DNA of 35,251 nucleotides, taken from contig JAAZLJ010000006.1 of assembly GCA_012799365.1 (NCBI GenBank), positions 1-35,251 on the forward strand, given 5' to 3'. A program made the position numbers and the translations under genes. Below, piece after piece: positions 8,127 to 16,952 of the stretch (its first letter is position 1; every line of letters begins with the position of its first letter). Source of the stretch: Syntrophomonadaceae bacterium. Lineage in GTDB: Bacteria; Bacillota; Syntrophomonadia; Syntrophomonadales; Syntrophothermaceae. The notes beneath the pieces are model-generated. The model searched no databases, had not been told where the DNA came from, and worked only from the letters and a program-made list of their open reading frames with translations.

Positions 8127-10136
8127 TTAATTACCAGCTGCCAGCCAGAATATTGTCACCAAGACCAGGCCCAGACCCACCGCCTGCCACAGGAGATACT
8201 CCCGAGGCCGGCCTCCATGTACCTTACTGAAGCCCCGGCACCAGTTCATAAAACGTTGCCCGAGGGGAAGCCAGAAATTGTCCAGATCCAGCCAGTGAGC
8301 CAGCTGGTTCGGCAGCTTGAATTCGCGTTTCGGGCCCACCCTATAAAGCGGGGCGAAATGCTTTTTAAACGGCTGATAAAAACTATCAGCCCGGTAAAGC
8401 AGTTCTTCTTTACCTACGATTTCACCACAGCTCCATATCACTGAAGGCCGAACCGAAGGGTTAGCCAGTCGGTATATTCCATAGCAAAGCAGAACCCCAA
8501 TTACCAATGCTATCAGCACTATAGCCGGGGAAGCATGAGCAGATAAGGTCGTCCCCAGATTAATTCCCACCCCACCGGCCACAGCCGTCAACGCCTGGCT
8601 GGGAATACTGGCCAGATACGAACCGTTCAGTGCGCCCTGGGCCATGGCAACAGGCCAGGCCGGTATTACACCGAGAATGAGGCAGCCCAGGGCCAGTCCA
8701 CCCTCAACCACCCGCATACATAATGGCAGGTCTTTTTTACCCTCCACCTGGGGTGAAACTGGTCCCAGAAATGCAGCACCGAAAAACTTCAGGTAAGCGG
8801 CCAGACTGACCGTACTCATAAATATGGCCACCACCCCAAAAAACGCCAGTATCGGCCAGGTCTTACCTCCAAACATAGCTGCCTGATACAGCATCCATTT
8901 GCTCATGAAGCCGTTCAACGGAGGAACACCCGCAATAGCCAGCGAACCTACCAGAGCGGCGGCCGCGGTTAAAGGCATTATCTTGATTAATCCACTGACC
9001 TTATTAAGATCCCGTTCACCGGCAGTATAATCGATAGAACCAGCATTGAAAAACAACAGCGATTTAAAACAGGCGTCATTAATGAGATGATACAACGCTC
9101 CCACCAGACTCAATATACTTAATAACGGATTGGTGGCCAGGAACATCAAAGCAATACCCATACCTAACCAGATATAGCCCATCTGTCCTATCGTACTCTG
9201 AGCTACCAGACGTTTGGCATCACTTTCTCCAAGACAGCGCAGATTTCCTACTATCATAGATAGTACCCCGGCTGTGGCTATTACTGCTCCCCAAATGGTG
9301 GTGGTTCCTGAAGGAGGAAGCATCCAGTAAGTCAGTCTGAGTAATCCATAAACGGCTACCTTGTTCATAATTCCAGATAGAAGTGCACTGATAGGTGCCG
9401 GAGCGGCCGGATGGGCTTCCGGGAACCAGAAACCCAGCGGATAGATCCCCGCCTTGGTGGCAAAAGCAACTACCAGCATCCCAATAATCAGATGTAAAGC
9501 AGCCGGGTTGCTGGCAGCCAGGTGCTCATAAGCCCCGGGTATGGCCGTAAATGCCAGAGAATTCGTCCAGCTTCCCAGCATAACCACTACCAGCAGGATG
9601 CCCATCGACGTAACATGGGTCATGAAAAAGTAAAGCCAACCAGCCTGCAGGTTTTTCCGATCATCTCGTTGATATATAACCAGAAAATACGAGGCCAGGG
9701 TCATGATTTCCCAGAAAACCAGGAAGTAAAACAGGTCGGCAGCTACAACTACCGCCATCATGGCCAGTATGAATACCAAAAATGCTATATAATACCGGCG
9801 TGGGTCTTCAGTTCGGATATGAGGTACATAGCCCTGACTGTATATAACCGAAGCGATGCCCAGAATCCCCAGCAGCCCTAGAAACAAGGCACTCAAACGG
9901 TCAATGGCAAACACCGCCATGGCCGGAAACCCTGGAAGAGCTAATCCCGGTATGGCGGTAGTCACCGTACCTTTAATCCAGACTTCGACCGCTACATAGA
10001 TTACCAGTAGTCCAGCGGTCACCATGGACACTGCTCCAATGGTACCCGCCACCTGATGGCGTTTGCTCACCGGAATCAGTAAACTACCGGCAATCATTAT
10101 TGCAAACGCTAACCATAGGCACTGAAACGCGGTCAC
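8127..10136 (-). CDS. hyfB: Antiporter-like membrane subunit of group 4 [NiFe] hydrogenase (HyfB/HycC type)
   Basis: 669 residues, largely hydrophobic, a many-helix membrane protein of the NuoL/MrpA/HycC superfamily. The conserved Glu of the fifth core helix is in 'VFWEIMTLASYF'. The Lys region is in 'ATKAGIYPLGFWFPEAHP' and 'PISALLSGIMNKVAVYG', the wording seen in HycC/HyfB. These residues carry ion movement in the family. A long hydrophilic C-terminal part ending in a hydrophobic helix ('FSKVHGGRPREYLLWQAVG') resembles the separate 65-residue protein at 16755. It starts with GTG, with GAGGGGG 8 bases upstream. It is the last gene of the operon, separated from hycI by ~270 bases holding a repeat. 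Confidence 0.9.
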   Translation of the reverse strand: MTAFQCLWLAFAIMIAGSLLIPVSKRHQVAGTIGAVSMVTAGLLVIYVAVEVWIKGTVTTAIPGLALPGFPAMAVFAIDRLSALFLGLLGILGIASVIYSQGYVPHIRTEDPRRYYIAFLVFILAMMAVVVAADLFYFLVFWEIMTLASYFLVIYQRDDRKNLQAGWLYFFMTHVTSMGILLVVVMLGSWTNSLAFTAIPGAYEHLAASNPAALHLIIGMLVVAFATKAGIYPLGFWFPEAHPAAPAPISALLSGIMNKVAVYGLLRLTYWMLPPSGTTTIWGAVIATAGVLSMIVGNLRCLGESDAKRLVAQSTIGQMGYIWLGMGIALMFLATNPLLSILSLVGALYHLINDACFKSLLFFNAGSIDYTAGERDLNKVSGLIKIMPLTAAAALVGSLAIAGVPPLNGFMSKWMLYQAAMFGGKTWPILAFFGVVAIFMSTVSLAAYLKFFGAAFLGPVSPQVEGKKDLPLCMRVVEGGLALGCLILGVIPAWPVAMAQGALNGSYLASIPSQALTAVAGGVGINLGTTLSAHASPAIVLIALVIGVLLCYGIYRLANPSVRPSVIWSCGEIVGKEELLYRADSFYQPFKKHFAPLYRVGPKREFKLPNQLAHWLDLDNFWLPLGQRFMNWCRGFSKVHGGRPREYLLWQAVGLGLVLVTIFWLAAGN

Positions 10137-10179
10137 ATTCTCAACCCCCTCTACATCATTTCCACTAAAACTGCCCTGT

Positions 10180-10400
10180 ACTTGAACTCACATGCAAGCA
10201 GGAATTCTGGCTTGCATATTCCCCCGACACTCATCCATAAGCCATCCCATCTATCTGCGTCTATTTCCATCGCAGACCCCTCCTGTCGGTCGCACCGACA
10301 CCAACGTTTATTGGAGTGTGTTAACCCGGCGAAGCGACCTGACGAGGAGGCGTAGCAGTACACAGCGGTTTCAATTTCATCGCCCCATCGCTCACAAAAT
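10180..10400. repeat. Intergenic repeat copy R1, inside the hydrogenase operon
   Basis: The 271-base gap between hyfB and hycI carries no credible gene. It shares words in the same wording with two other intergenic regions: TCTGCGTCTATTT (10254-10266, exact at 25555-25567), TGTCGGTCGCA (10284-10294, exact at 31591-31601), TTGGAGTGTGTTAACCCG (compare 31503-31521), GCAGTACA, and CGGTTTCAATTTCAT (compare 31566-31581). The copies are degenerate. Confidence 0.6.
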
Positions 10401-10407
10401 GTCGGAG

Positions 10408-10917
10408 TTACCAGCTGCCGGTTACTCCACCCGGCATCCCAGAAAACCCGGGCTGCCGTCCACCCAGAGTCTTAACTAACCAGGATTCCAGGCAGTTTAA
10501 GATTAGTTCTACGCCGGGACTGAGCGGCTCCCCCAGATGGGTGGTCTGTGGCTGTATCCCCAGCATAAATACGTCAGCCCCGGTCAGCTGCTGCAAATAA
10601 CGCATAAACAAATCCAATCCCATTTTATGGGTACTAAGGTTCAGATTACCCAGGTCACTGGTTTCAATGATGGCCAGTGAGCCTGGTTTAGCTCCTACGT
10701 CTACCGCGTCCAATATGAGCACGGTATCTGGTTGGAGATCTGTTATTCGTGAAAGGTAGCTTTCTGGCACCTCTCCAACATCGAGCAAATCGGCTTCAAT
10801 CTTGCCATACAATCTTTCCACCAGGGCAGGCCCAACCGCATCATCACCGCGTAAAGGGTTGCCCACCCCCACCATTACAACATTACCTTTCAATCTCTCC
10901 TTCAGCTGTTTCCACAT
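10408..10917 (-). CDS. hycI: Hydrogenase maturation endopeptidase (HycI type)
   Basis: 169 residues. 'VVMVGVGNPLRGDDAVGP' near the N-terminus is the signature of [NiFe]-hydrogenase maturation proteases, with an Asp for nickel sensing. A second Asp is in 'VLILDAVDVG' and a His in 'LSTHKMGL'. Such proteases cut the C-terminal peptide from the large subunit after nickel insertion. The large subunit in this operon still carries a 32-residue tail after its last motif, so this is its likely substrate. The start overlaps the end of the small-subunit gene by 35 bases, which suggests translational coupling. A later start is possible. Confidence 0.9.
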   Translation of the reverse strand: MWKQLKERLKGNVVMVGVGNPLRGDDAVGPALVERLYGKIEADLLDVGEVPESYLSRITDLQPDTVLILDAVDVGAKPGSLAIIETSDLGNLNLSTHKMGLDLFMRYLQQLTGADVFMLGIQPQTTHLGEPLSPGVELILNCLESWLVKTLGGRQPGFSGMPGGVTGSW

Positions 10918-11395
10918 TTACCTGCCCACCTTCCTGATAAAAGTAGGGCTCTACCTTCTTATCTACGATACCAATAGCCACCGCAATGCCATAAATAATA
11001 GCCTCGGGACGAGGTGGACAGCCAGGAATAAAGAAGTCAACCGGTAAGACCTGATCCACTCCACCTACTACGTTATACGTATCAAACCACATGCCCCCGC
11101 CGATAGCGCAGGAGCCGCAGGCTATAACCAGTTTCGGATCCGGAACTGCTTCGTACAACCGCCGCAAACGCGGCTCCACATGGCGGGTTACCGGACCAGA
11201 TACCAGCAGGATATCGGCATGTCGTGGTGATGCCACCAGTTTCAGGCCGAACCGCTCGGCATCATAGTAAGGGGTAAAAGCATTTATCTCCTCGATATCA
11301 CACCCGTTGCAAGCCCCGGTGTTAGCATGGAATACCCAGAGGGATTTCTTAAACGCCTTCTCTAACAAGGATTGAAGAAACTTCACATCCGCCAT
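10883..11395 (-). CDS. hyfI: [NiFe] hydrogenase small subunit, NuoB-like (HyfI/HycG type)
   Basis: 170 residues. Cys29 and Cys32 in 'GACNGCDIE', Cys96 in 'IACGSCAIGG' and Cys126 in 'IPGCPPRP' are the four ligands of the proximal [4Fe-4S] cluster found in group 4 hydrogenase small subunits and NuoB. It is short, as usual for group 4, and has no signal peptide. It sits on the cytosolic side of the membrane arm and passes electrons between the ferredoxin-like subunit and the nickel site. It follows the 507-residue antiporter gene after 6 bases and overlaps hycI. Confidence 0.92.
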   Translation of the reverse strand: MADVKFLQSLLEKAFKKSLWVFHANTGACNGCDIEEINAFTPYYDAERFGLKLVASPRHADILLVSGPVTRHVEPRLRRLYEAVPDPKLVIACGSCAIGGGMWFDTYNVVGGVDQVLPVDFFIPGCPPRPEAIIYGIAVAIGIVDKKVEPYFYQEGGQVNVETAEGEIER

Positions 11396-11401
11396 CTATA
11401 A

Positions 11402-12925
11402 TCAACCTCCCCATGCACACATGATAGATTGGGCTGCCAGCTCAACCAGCTTGCTGATAGCCGGGGGATACAACCCAAGTCCCACACTGATACCGGCCAG
11501 AAGCACCATTGTGCCCGCCATAGAAAGCGGTAATCTGAATCCAGGGTTAGCTGGTGCCGATGCACATTCCCCTGTGTCCGGTTCTCCATGTTCATCGTCC
11601 CGCTCCAAAAACACCAGATATCCTGCCCGTACCAAACAGGCCAGGGTTAAGAGACTGGTAAACACCGCAATACCGGTGGCCCACCATAAACCAGCCTGGG
11701 CCGCGGCAATGAATATGGTAAACTTACTCCAAAACCCGTTGAGAGGCGGCAGCCCGCCAATGGCCAGGGCCCCGATAAAGAAACAAATAGCAGTTAATAC
11801 GTTTTTGTTCTCCTTACCCCGCAGGCTCGAAATATAGGTGGTACCACTGGTATACAGTAAAGCCCCGGTGCAAAGGAAAAGCATCCCTTTTAACAGTGCG
11901 TGGTTAAACAGATGGTACAGGGCCCCGAAGAATCCCAGATAAGTTCCGATGCCCAGGCCCATCACCACATAGCCGATCTGACTCACACTGCTGAAAGCCA
12001 ACATCCTTTTCAAGTCATCCTGAGCAAAAGCAAACATGATCCCCGCCAGCATGGTAACCGCCCCTATCATCACCAGTAATAGCGCGACACCACTGTATTG
12101 CGGGTAGAAAATGGTCATTACCCGGGCCATAGCGTAAGCCGCTACCTTGATGCTGACTCCGGAGAGCAGCGCGCTGACCGGGCTGGGTGATTGTGAGTGA
12201 GCATCAGGCAGCCAGGCATGGAAAGGTACCAGGCCAGCTTTGGTGCCAAATCCCACTACCAAAAATCCCATCGCCAGCAAAGTCAGTTCCCGAGGGAATT
12301 TGGAAGCCACCGTAGCGGCTGCTGTAATCAGCATGGCATCGTGACCCCCGATATGAGGCGTAGCCGCTGCATAAATGAGCACACAGCCCAATAAAGCGAA
12401 GGTAATACCTATAGTACAGAGCAGCAGGTACTTGTACCCCGCCTCCAATGACTCCCTTTTCCAGTAAAACGTTACCAATAAGGCAGAAGCCAGGGTAGTA
12501 GCCTCTACCACTACAAACAGCATGATCAGGTTATTGGTTATTACCGCCCAAACCATGGTACTGATAAACAGAGCAATAAGGCTGAAATACAAAGGCAGGC
12601 GCTCCCGGGTGGTTTTCCCTACCTTCACCTCGTGACGCATATAACGGTAACTGAATATGGTGGCTCCCAGCCCTACCGTAGATACCACCACCGCCATCAG
12701 CGCACCCAGGCCGTCCACGTACAGCTGACCATTCCAGGCCACCAGTTTGGCTCCATGCCATACCTGCCACCCCATAATCAAGGCCAAAACAAAGGTCAAT
12801 GTCGCTCCTATTCCGGCGTATAATCCCGACTGTTCCGGTCTTTTCCTTCCCGATATGGCTTCCGCTGCCGAGGCCAGAGCTGGTATCAGAAATATTAGCC
12901 AGGGTAGGATTGAATTATTCGTCAT
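11402..12925 (-). CDS. hyfF: Antiporter-like membrane subunit (HyfF/NuoN type)
   Basis: 507 residues, hydrophobic throughout. The superfamily charge network is intact: Glu in 'VVEATTLASALLV', and Lys in 'FGTKAGLVPFHAWLPDAH' and 'SALLSGVSIKVAAYAMAR'. This is the second of three antiporter-like proteins in the operon. In Hyf-type hydrogenases such subunits translocate ions driven by electron flow from ferredoxin or formate to protons. AGGGGG precedes the ATG. It lies between the small subunit and the HyfE-like gene. HyfF versus HyfD cannot be separated firmly by eye. Confidence 0.85.
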   Translation of the reverse strand: MTNNSILPWLIFLIPALASAAEAISGRKRPEQSGLYAGIGATLTFVLALIMGWQVWHGAKLVAWNGQLYVDGLGALMAVVVSTVGLGATIFSYRYMRHEVKVGKTTRERLPLYFSLIALFISTMVWAVITNNLIMLFVVVEATTLASALLVTFYWKRESLEAGYKYLLLCTIGITFALLGCVLIYAAATPHIGGHDAMLITAAATVASKFPRELTLLAMGFLVVGFGTKAGLVPFHAWLPDAHSQSPSPVSALLSGVSIKVAAYAMARVMTIFYPQYSGVALLLVMIGAVTMLAGIMFAFAQDDLKRMLAFSSVSQIGYVVMGLGIGTYLGFFGALYHLFNHALLKGMLFLCTGALLYTSGTTYISSLRGKENKNVLTAICFFIGALAIGGLPPLNGFWSKFTIFIAAAQAGLWWATGIAVFTSLLTLACLVRAGYLVFLERDDEHGEPDTGECASAPANPGFRLPLSMAGTMVLLAGISVGLGLYPPAISKLVELAAQSIMCAWGG

Positions 12926-12938
12926 TTATCCACACCCC

Positions 12939-13610
12939 CTAACCTTGCAGCTTTGATAGTTCACGGATATCAGTAGAACCGATCTGTTCATGGATACCCG
13001 TTACAATAATCAAAAGAATCCAGACAGAAACTACGACATCGGTGACTATTCCGATCATGGCCGTCTCCGGGATACCCGGGGCCAGGCTGACCAGGCTCAG
13101 ATGAACCGCATTCTCAATCAGACATACACTGATTACCGATTTCAAGGCATCTCTCCGGGAAAGTAACCCATAGAGACCAAAAGCCAGTATGGTAAAGGCC
13201 ACCGAAAGATTGGTGGCATAAGGTTCTCCCGCCAGAGCCGCTGAGGGCGCCAGCCAGCCCATATGCCCGTCGATTAACCAGTAGAACCCGGCCAGAACAG
13301 CTGCTCCAATAGCCAGTGAAACTCCGAACCCCAGACTCGGCGGTGTCTCCTCCAGCGTGGTCTTTTGCAAATAGTGCCGCAGCATAAGCGGAATAATAGT
13401 GGCCTTGGTTATCAAGACCGTAATCGCCCAGAGATAAAGCGTATGATTGGGCAAGAGGGTTCCATAGGACACCAGCAGCGCCACTATCAAGAGGGCTTGA
13501 GCTACATAAGCTATACTCGCCCATTTCAGGTGCCTCAGTTCTACAGCGGTCAGGGAGGTCACTACCAGGGCAAAACTCAGTCCAATAATAAGTGATGAAT
13601 GTTCAATCAT
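12939..13610 (-). CDS. hyfE: HyfE-like membrane subunit (NuoK-related)
   Basis: A hydrophobic protein matching HyfE, the NuoK-containing subunit of Hyf hydrogenases. 'ISVCLIENAVHLSLVSLAPG' contains the Glu in a membrane helix typical of NuoK. The frame is open to an ATG at 13649 (236 residues). The ATG at 13610 (223 residues, MIEHSSLIIG) has GGGGG 8 bases upstream and gives an 8-base overlap with the preceding gene instead of 47, so I prefer it. It would link the antiporter-like subunits to the HyfC-like membrane anchor. Confidence 0.82.
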   Translation of the reverse strand: MIEHSSLIIGLSFALVVTSLTAVELRHLKWASIAYVAQALLIVALLVSYGTLLPNHTLYLWAITVLITKATIIPLMLRHYLQKTTLEETPPSLGFGVSLAIGAAVLAGFYWLIDGHMGWLAPSAALAGEPYATNLSVAFTILAFGLYGLLSRRDALKSVISVCLIENAVHLSLVSLAPGIPETAMIGIVTDVVVSVWILLIIVTGIHEQIGSTDIRELSKLQG

Positions 13611-14145
13611 CCTCCACATCCCCCAATCTTCCCAGAATCCGCGCCTCATACTTCTGGCGGCAATCAGGACACCAGGATACCCATGCAGGTACTGTATCTC
13701 CCGACCCCTGGTCTCCGATGGTTTTTTGTGCCATCTTTTTTACCAGACGCTGAGTAGCAAAGGGGCGATTACAGCGAGAACACCTGGCTAATTTCATTTT
13801 CACCTGCAACAGCAAGTCGTCCTTCTGATTGGTGGCCGTTTCGAAATTATTGCTCATCTTTATGGCCCCTTCCGGACAAACCTCTTCACAACGAGCACAG
13901 TACGTACAGCGAGTATAATCAACCGTAAGCACCCGGTACTCACCCTCATCAGCCAGCGTGATCAGTCGGGGTGGGCAAACCATAGCACAGGTTCCACAAC
14001 CAACACAAAGCTCACCATCGATTTCAGGCTTGCCCCGGAAACCCTCCGGAGGTGCCTGGGGTACAAATGGATACGGCAGAGTCACCCGTCCCGCTCGGAG
14101 GCAAAGCAATGCTTCCTTTAATTTACTGCTAAACAATCGGCCCAC
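13603..14145 (-). CDS. hyfH: NuoI-like two-cluster ferredoxin subunit (HyfH type)
   Basis: 180 residues. Two 4Fe-4S motifs, 'CVGCGTCAMVCPPRL' and 'CTYCARCEEVCPEGAI', are followed by a C-terminal CxxC pair set ('CSRCNRPF' ... 'CPDCRQ') that looks like the zinc-ribbon tail seen in HyfH/MbhN-type subunits. It is the electron entry wire between ferredoxin and the small subunit. It starts 4 bases after the hyfC-like gene ends and overlaps the hyfE-like gene. Confidence 0.9.
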   Translation of the reverse strand: MGRLFSSKLKEALLCLRAGRVTLPYPFVPQAPPEGFRGKPEIDGELCVGCGTCAMVCPPRLITLADEGEYRVLTVDYTRCTYCARCEEVCPEGAIKMSNNFETATNQKDDLLLQVKMKLARCSRCNRPFATQRLVKKMAQKTIGDQGSGDTVPAWVSWCPDCRQKYEARILGRLGDVEDD

Positions 14146-14149
14146 CTCC

Positions 14150-15055
14150 TTATATACCCAGGAGTGCGAAAGCGAGACCCGCCAGGGCCAGCACCGCTAC
14201 TCCCTTGAAGTAGTTAATCGCCTGGTCAATCCGTAATCTCGGGTTGACCAACTCAATCAATTCAACCACAACCACTACCAGGAATACTTTGGCCAGATTA
14301 ATAATTAAATCCAGCAGCACAATCCCGGTCTGAGGGCCTGGTAAAAATACCCCCAGAAACAACGAAATAAAAACTATAACTTTGGCATAAAGTGCCCATT
14401 TGAAAAGAGCCAGCTTGGGTCCACTATTTTCTACAAACGGACCCTCCATTATCTCCGTCTCAGCTTCCGCGATATCGAAAGGAAGCTTGGCCAGCTCAGA
14501 TTGCATAGCCAGGAAGAAAGCCAGCCCGGCAATTATTACTGATACACTCCACCCATTGGCCAGCGTCCAGCCGGTGATATCAGACAAAACTAGAGAACCG
14601 GCTTTCAACCCCACGGTAAGCAGTGAAACGGCCACAATAGGCTCCACAGTCAGCACCAGGCTCATCTCCCGGCTGGCACCCAGCATCGAATACGGACTGC
14701 CAGCGGCCATTCCCCCCAGTATGATGGCAATCCCAGGAATACTGAGCAAATAAATTAGCAGTATAACATCCCCACCAAAACCCAGGGGAGCCGCCGTACC
14801 CATGGGGGTAAAGAGAGCCGCCACCAGAACTGAGCCCAGGCAAACCACCGGGGCCATGCGAAAAATAACGTTGTTGGCTACTTCCCGATCCTCCTTGCCG
14901 AAAAGCTTCAAAAGGTCATAATAAGACTGCATCAAAGGCGGACCCTGCCGGGAATGAATAATCGCTTTGATACGCCGCATAAACCCATCCAGTAGAGGTG
15001 CCAGGGCCAGGGTAACCCCGACATTAAACAGGGTGAGTAGTATTATTCTGGTCAT
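14150..15055 (-). CDS. hyfC: NuoH-like membrane anchor (HyfC/HycD type)
   Basis: 301 residues. The N-terminal loop 'RRIKAIIHSRQGPPLMQSYYDLLKLFGKE' is the conserved motif of NuoH/HycD/EchB proteins. 'AEAETEIMEGPFVENSG' is the acidic loop expected near the ion entry path. It anchors the hydrogenase module to the antiporter arm. It overlaps the large-subunit gene by one base, so translation is likely coupled. Confidence 0.92.
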   Translation of the reverse strand: MTRIILLTLFNVGVTLALAPLLDGFMRRIKAIIHSRQGPPLMQSYYDLLKLFGKEDREVANNVIFRMAPVVCLGSVLVAALFTPMGTAAPLGFGGDVILLIYLLSIPGIAIILGGMAAGSPYSMLGASREMSLVLTVEPIVAVSLLTVGLKAGSLVLSDITGWTLANGWSVSVIIAGLAFFLAMQSELAKLPFDIAEAETEIMEGPFVENSGPKLALFKWALYAKVIVFISLFLGVFLPGPQTGIVLLDLIINLAKVFLVVVVVELIELVNPRLRIDQAINYFKGVAVLALAGLAFALLGI

Positions 15056-16740
15056 TAATTTTCACCCCCTCGATACTCCCGGCGGCTTTTTTCCACTACT
15101 TCATTCCGATTATATACCCGTACTTTACGGGTTCTTACATCGACGGTTTCCATCCGCTCGGTACAGGAGAAACAGGGGTCAATACTCGCGATAATAATAG
15201 GAGCATCAGCCACCGTATTATTGGCCAACATGGTAGGTACCGCCTGCAGCTGCGGGTAAGTTGAAGCTCGTACCCGCCAGCGATAAGGCCGGTTGCCGGG
15301 TCCTGTTATTACGTAGTGACAGCACTCACCCCGGGGGGCTTCAATCACCGATATGCCCTCACGACCGGGTTCGATTTCGCCCACCTCGGCCATTATAGAT
15401 CCCTCCGGCATTTTCTCCAGAGCTTGCCGAATCAAACCGATAGATTCAAATAATTCATGCAAACGAACCAGCGTCCTGGCCCATACATCCCCGGCACTGA
15501 AAACTGGAACCGTCAAAGCCAGATCCGGATAAGCCGCATAAGGATGGTCGATACGGCTATCGATTTCCACCCCGGAAGCCCGGGCCGTAGGACCTACTAC
15601 ACAGATGCTGCGCGCATCCTCCAAAGGCAAGCAGCCCACATCTTTCAACCGCATAATAAGCGTGGTATCGTCTATGATGGCATCCACCACTTCACGAAGC
15701 TGAGATTCGATACCCGCAATGGTTTCTAAGATTTTCGGATACAACTCGGGTGAAATATCGCGCCGCACCCCCCCGACCAGGTTCATTCCATAAGTTTTAC
15801 GGTTGCCGGTTATCGCTTCCGCCAGCCACATGACCGGCTCGCGAATACGCCAGGACTGCATCAATACGGTGTCAAACCCTATGATATGACCGGCCAGACC
15901 CAACCACAACAAGTGGCTGTGAATGCGCTCCAGCTCCAGCATAACGGTGCGGATATAGCGCGCCCGGTCAGGAATCACGATTTCCGCCGCCGCCTCTACT
16001 GCCTGGCAGTAGCAGCAGGAATGGACAAACCCACAGATACCACAAATCCTTTCCGCCAGGAAAGGCACCTGATTATAGTCGAGCACCGTATCTGCCAGCT
16101 TTTCTATACCTCGATGGCTGTAAAATCCGCGATAGTCACTATCAATAATGCGTTCACCTTCGACAAACAGCCGATAACAAGCCGGCTCTTCCAATGTTGG
16201 GAAAAACGGCCCTACCGTCACCACCGTAGTATTTTCCGGTGCCTTTCTTACCGGTGGCTCCGCTCCAGGTACCGGCTCCGGTTTGAAGTTATGGGGAAAG
16301 TCTTTGCGTAGTGGATATAACCCCTCCGGCCAGTCGTCAGCCAGAACCAGTCGGCGCGGGTCTGGATGATTTCTGGGCTCCACCCCGATGAGATCCCGCA
16401 CCTCTCGTTCTGCCCAGTTGGCACCCGCAATAATAGGAGTAACTGACTCCACCACCGGATGTTCCGGATCAATCTCTACCGTGATGCTGAGGATGATATT
16501 ATCCCAATCAAATGAGAAAATATAGGAAATTTCATACCATCCCGTATCAGGTGTGCGATCGGTTCCTACCGTGGTAATCAGCCGTGCCTTCAAGTCATTG
16601 AACACGTATCCCACTATTCTTGGTAAAACATTGGCATCGACATTTACCTGTAATTGATTACTCCCCCGCAGAACCCAATTTTTCACCTGATCCTGGCCAT
16701 ATTCCTTGAGTTTTTGGGCTAATTCTTCACGTGTTAACAT
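15055..16740 (-). CDS. hyfG: [NiFe] hydrogenase large subunit fused to NuoC-like domain (HyfG/HycE type)
   Basis: 561 residues. Residues 1-150 are the NuoC-like domain ('NWAEREVRDLIGVEPRNHPDPRRLVL'). The rest is the catalytic subunit. Both nickel-ligand pairs are intact: Cys233/Cys236 in 'RICGICGFVH' and Cys523/Cys526 in 'DPCFSCTER'. That distinguishes it from a complex I subunit, which would lack them. A 32-residue tail starting METVDV follows Arg529 and should be removed by the maturation protease. The reaction is 2H+ + 2e- to H2 in the cytosol, usually run with reduced ferredoxin. GGGGGTGATG precedes the start. No formate dehydrogenase gene is linked, so this is unlikely to be a formate hydrogenlyase. 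Confidence 0.94.
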   Translation of the reverse strand: MLTREELAQKLKEYGQDQVKNWVLRGSNQLQVNVDANVLPRIVGYVFNDLKARLITTVGTDRTPDTGWYEISYIFSFDWDNIILSITVEIDPEHPVVESVTPIIAGANWAEREVRDLIGVEPRNHPDPRRLVLADDWPEGLYPLRKDFPHNFKPEPVPGAEPPVRKAPENTTVVTVGPFFPTLEEPACYRLFVEGERIIDSDYRGFYSHRGIEKLADTVLDYNQVPFLAERICGICGFVHSCCYCQAVEAAAEIVIPDRARYIRTVMLELERIHSHLLWLGLAGHIIGFDTVLMQSWRIREPVMWLAEAITGNRKTYGMNLVGGVRRDISPELYPKILETIAGIESQLREVVDAIIDDTTLIMRLKDVGCLPLEDARSICVVGPTARASGVEIDSRIDHPYAAYPDLALTVPVFSAGDVWARTLVRLHELFESIGLIRQALEKMPEGSIMAEVGEIEPGREGISVIEAPRGECCHYVITGPGNRPYRWRVRASTYPQLQAVPTMLANNTVADAPIIIASIDPCFSCTERMETVDVRTRKVRVYNRNEVVEKSRREYRGGEN

Positions 16741-16754
16741 AGTCTCATCACCCC

Positions 16755-16952
16755 CTATAAGACCAAGAGCATGGCCACCAGGATGACGGTTATTCCCCCT
16801 ATCTGCCTCAGCAGATAAATCCGGGTTAAACCACGGTGAACCTTACTCAGATTCCGATACCACGCAGAGAAACTTCTATCCAGCAGCCAACTTAAATGTT
16901 CGAGAACTAGAATTTCAGCCGGTAGTTCTGATAGTTTTACGGATGCAATCAT
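16755..16952 (-). CDS. Small membrane-tail protein (65 aa) matching the C-terminus of HyfB
   Basis: 65 residues: a charged first half and one hydrophobic C-terminal helix. 'WYRNLSKVHRGLTRIYLLRQIGG' resembles 'WCRGFSKVHGGRPREYLLWQAVG' near the end of the 669-residue antiporter subunit. The gene upstream encodes an antiporter subunit that lacks this tail. Its ATG overlaps that gene's stop (ATGA), so the two are coupled. I read it as a separately encoded C-terminal segment of that antiporter subunit. Its size and conserved operon position argue for a real gene. No independent function is known to me. Confidence 0.7.
   Translation of the reverse strand: MIASVKLSELPAEILVLEHLSWLLDRSFSAWYRNLSKVHRGLTRIYLLRQIGGITVILVAMLLVL

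Noticed and set aside
7911-8444. 177-residue plus-strand ORF
   Set aside because: It runs through a terminator and antisense into hyfB with no recognisable protein features; a shadow.
10151-10479. Short ORFs in the hycI-hyfB gap
   Set aside because: Low-quality composition, no ribosome binding site, and they overlap the intergenic repeat.
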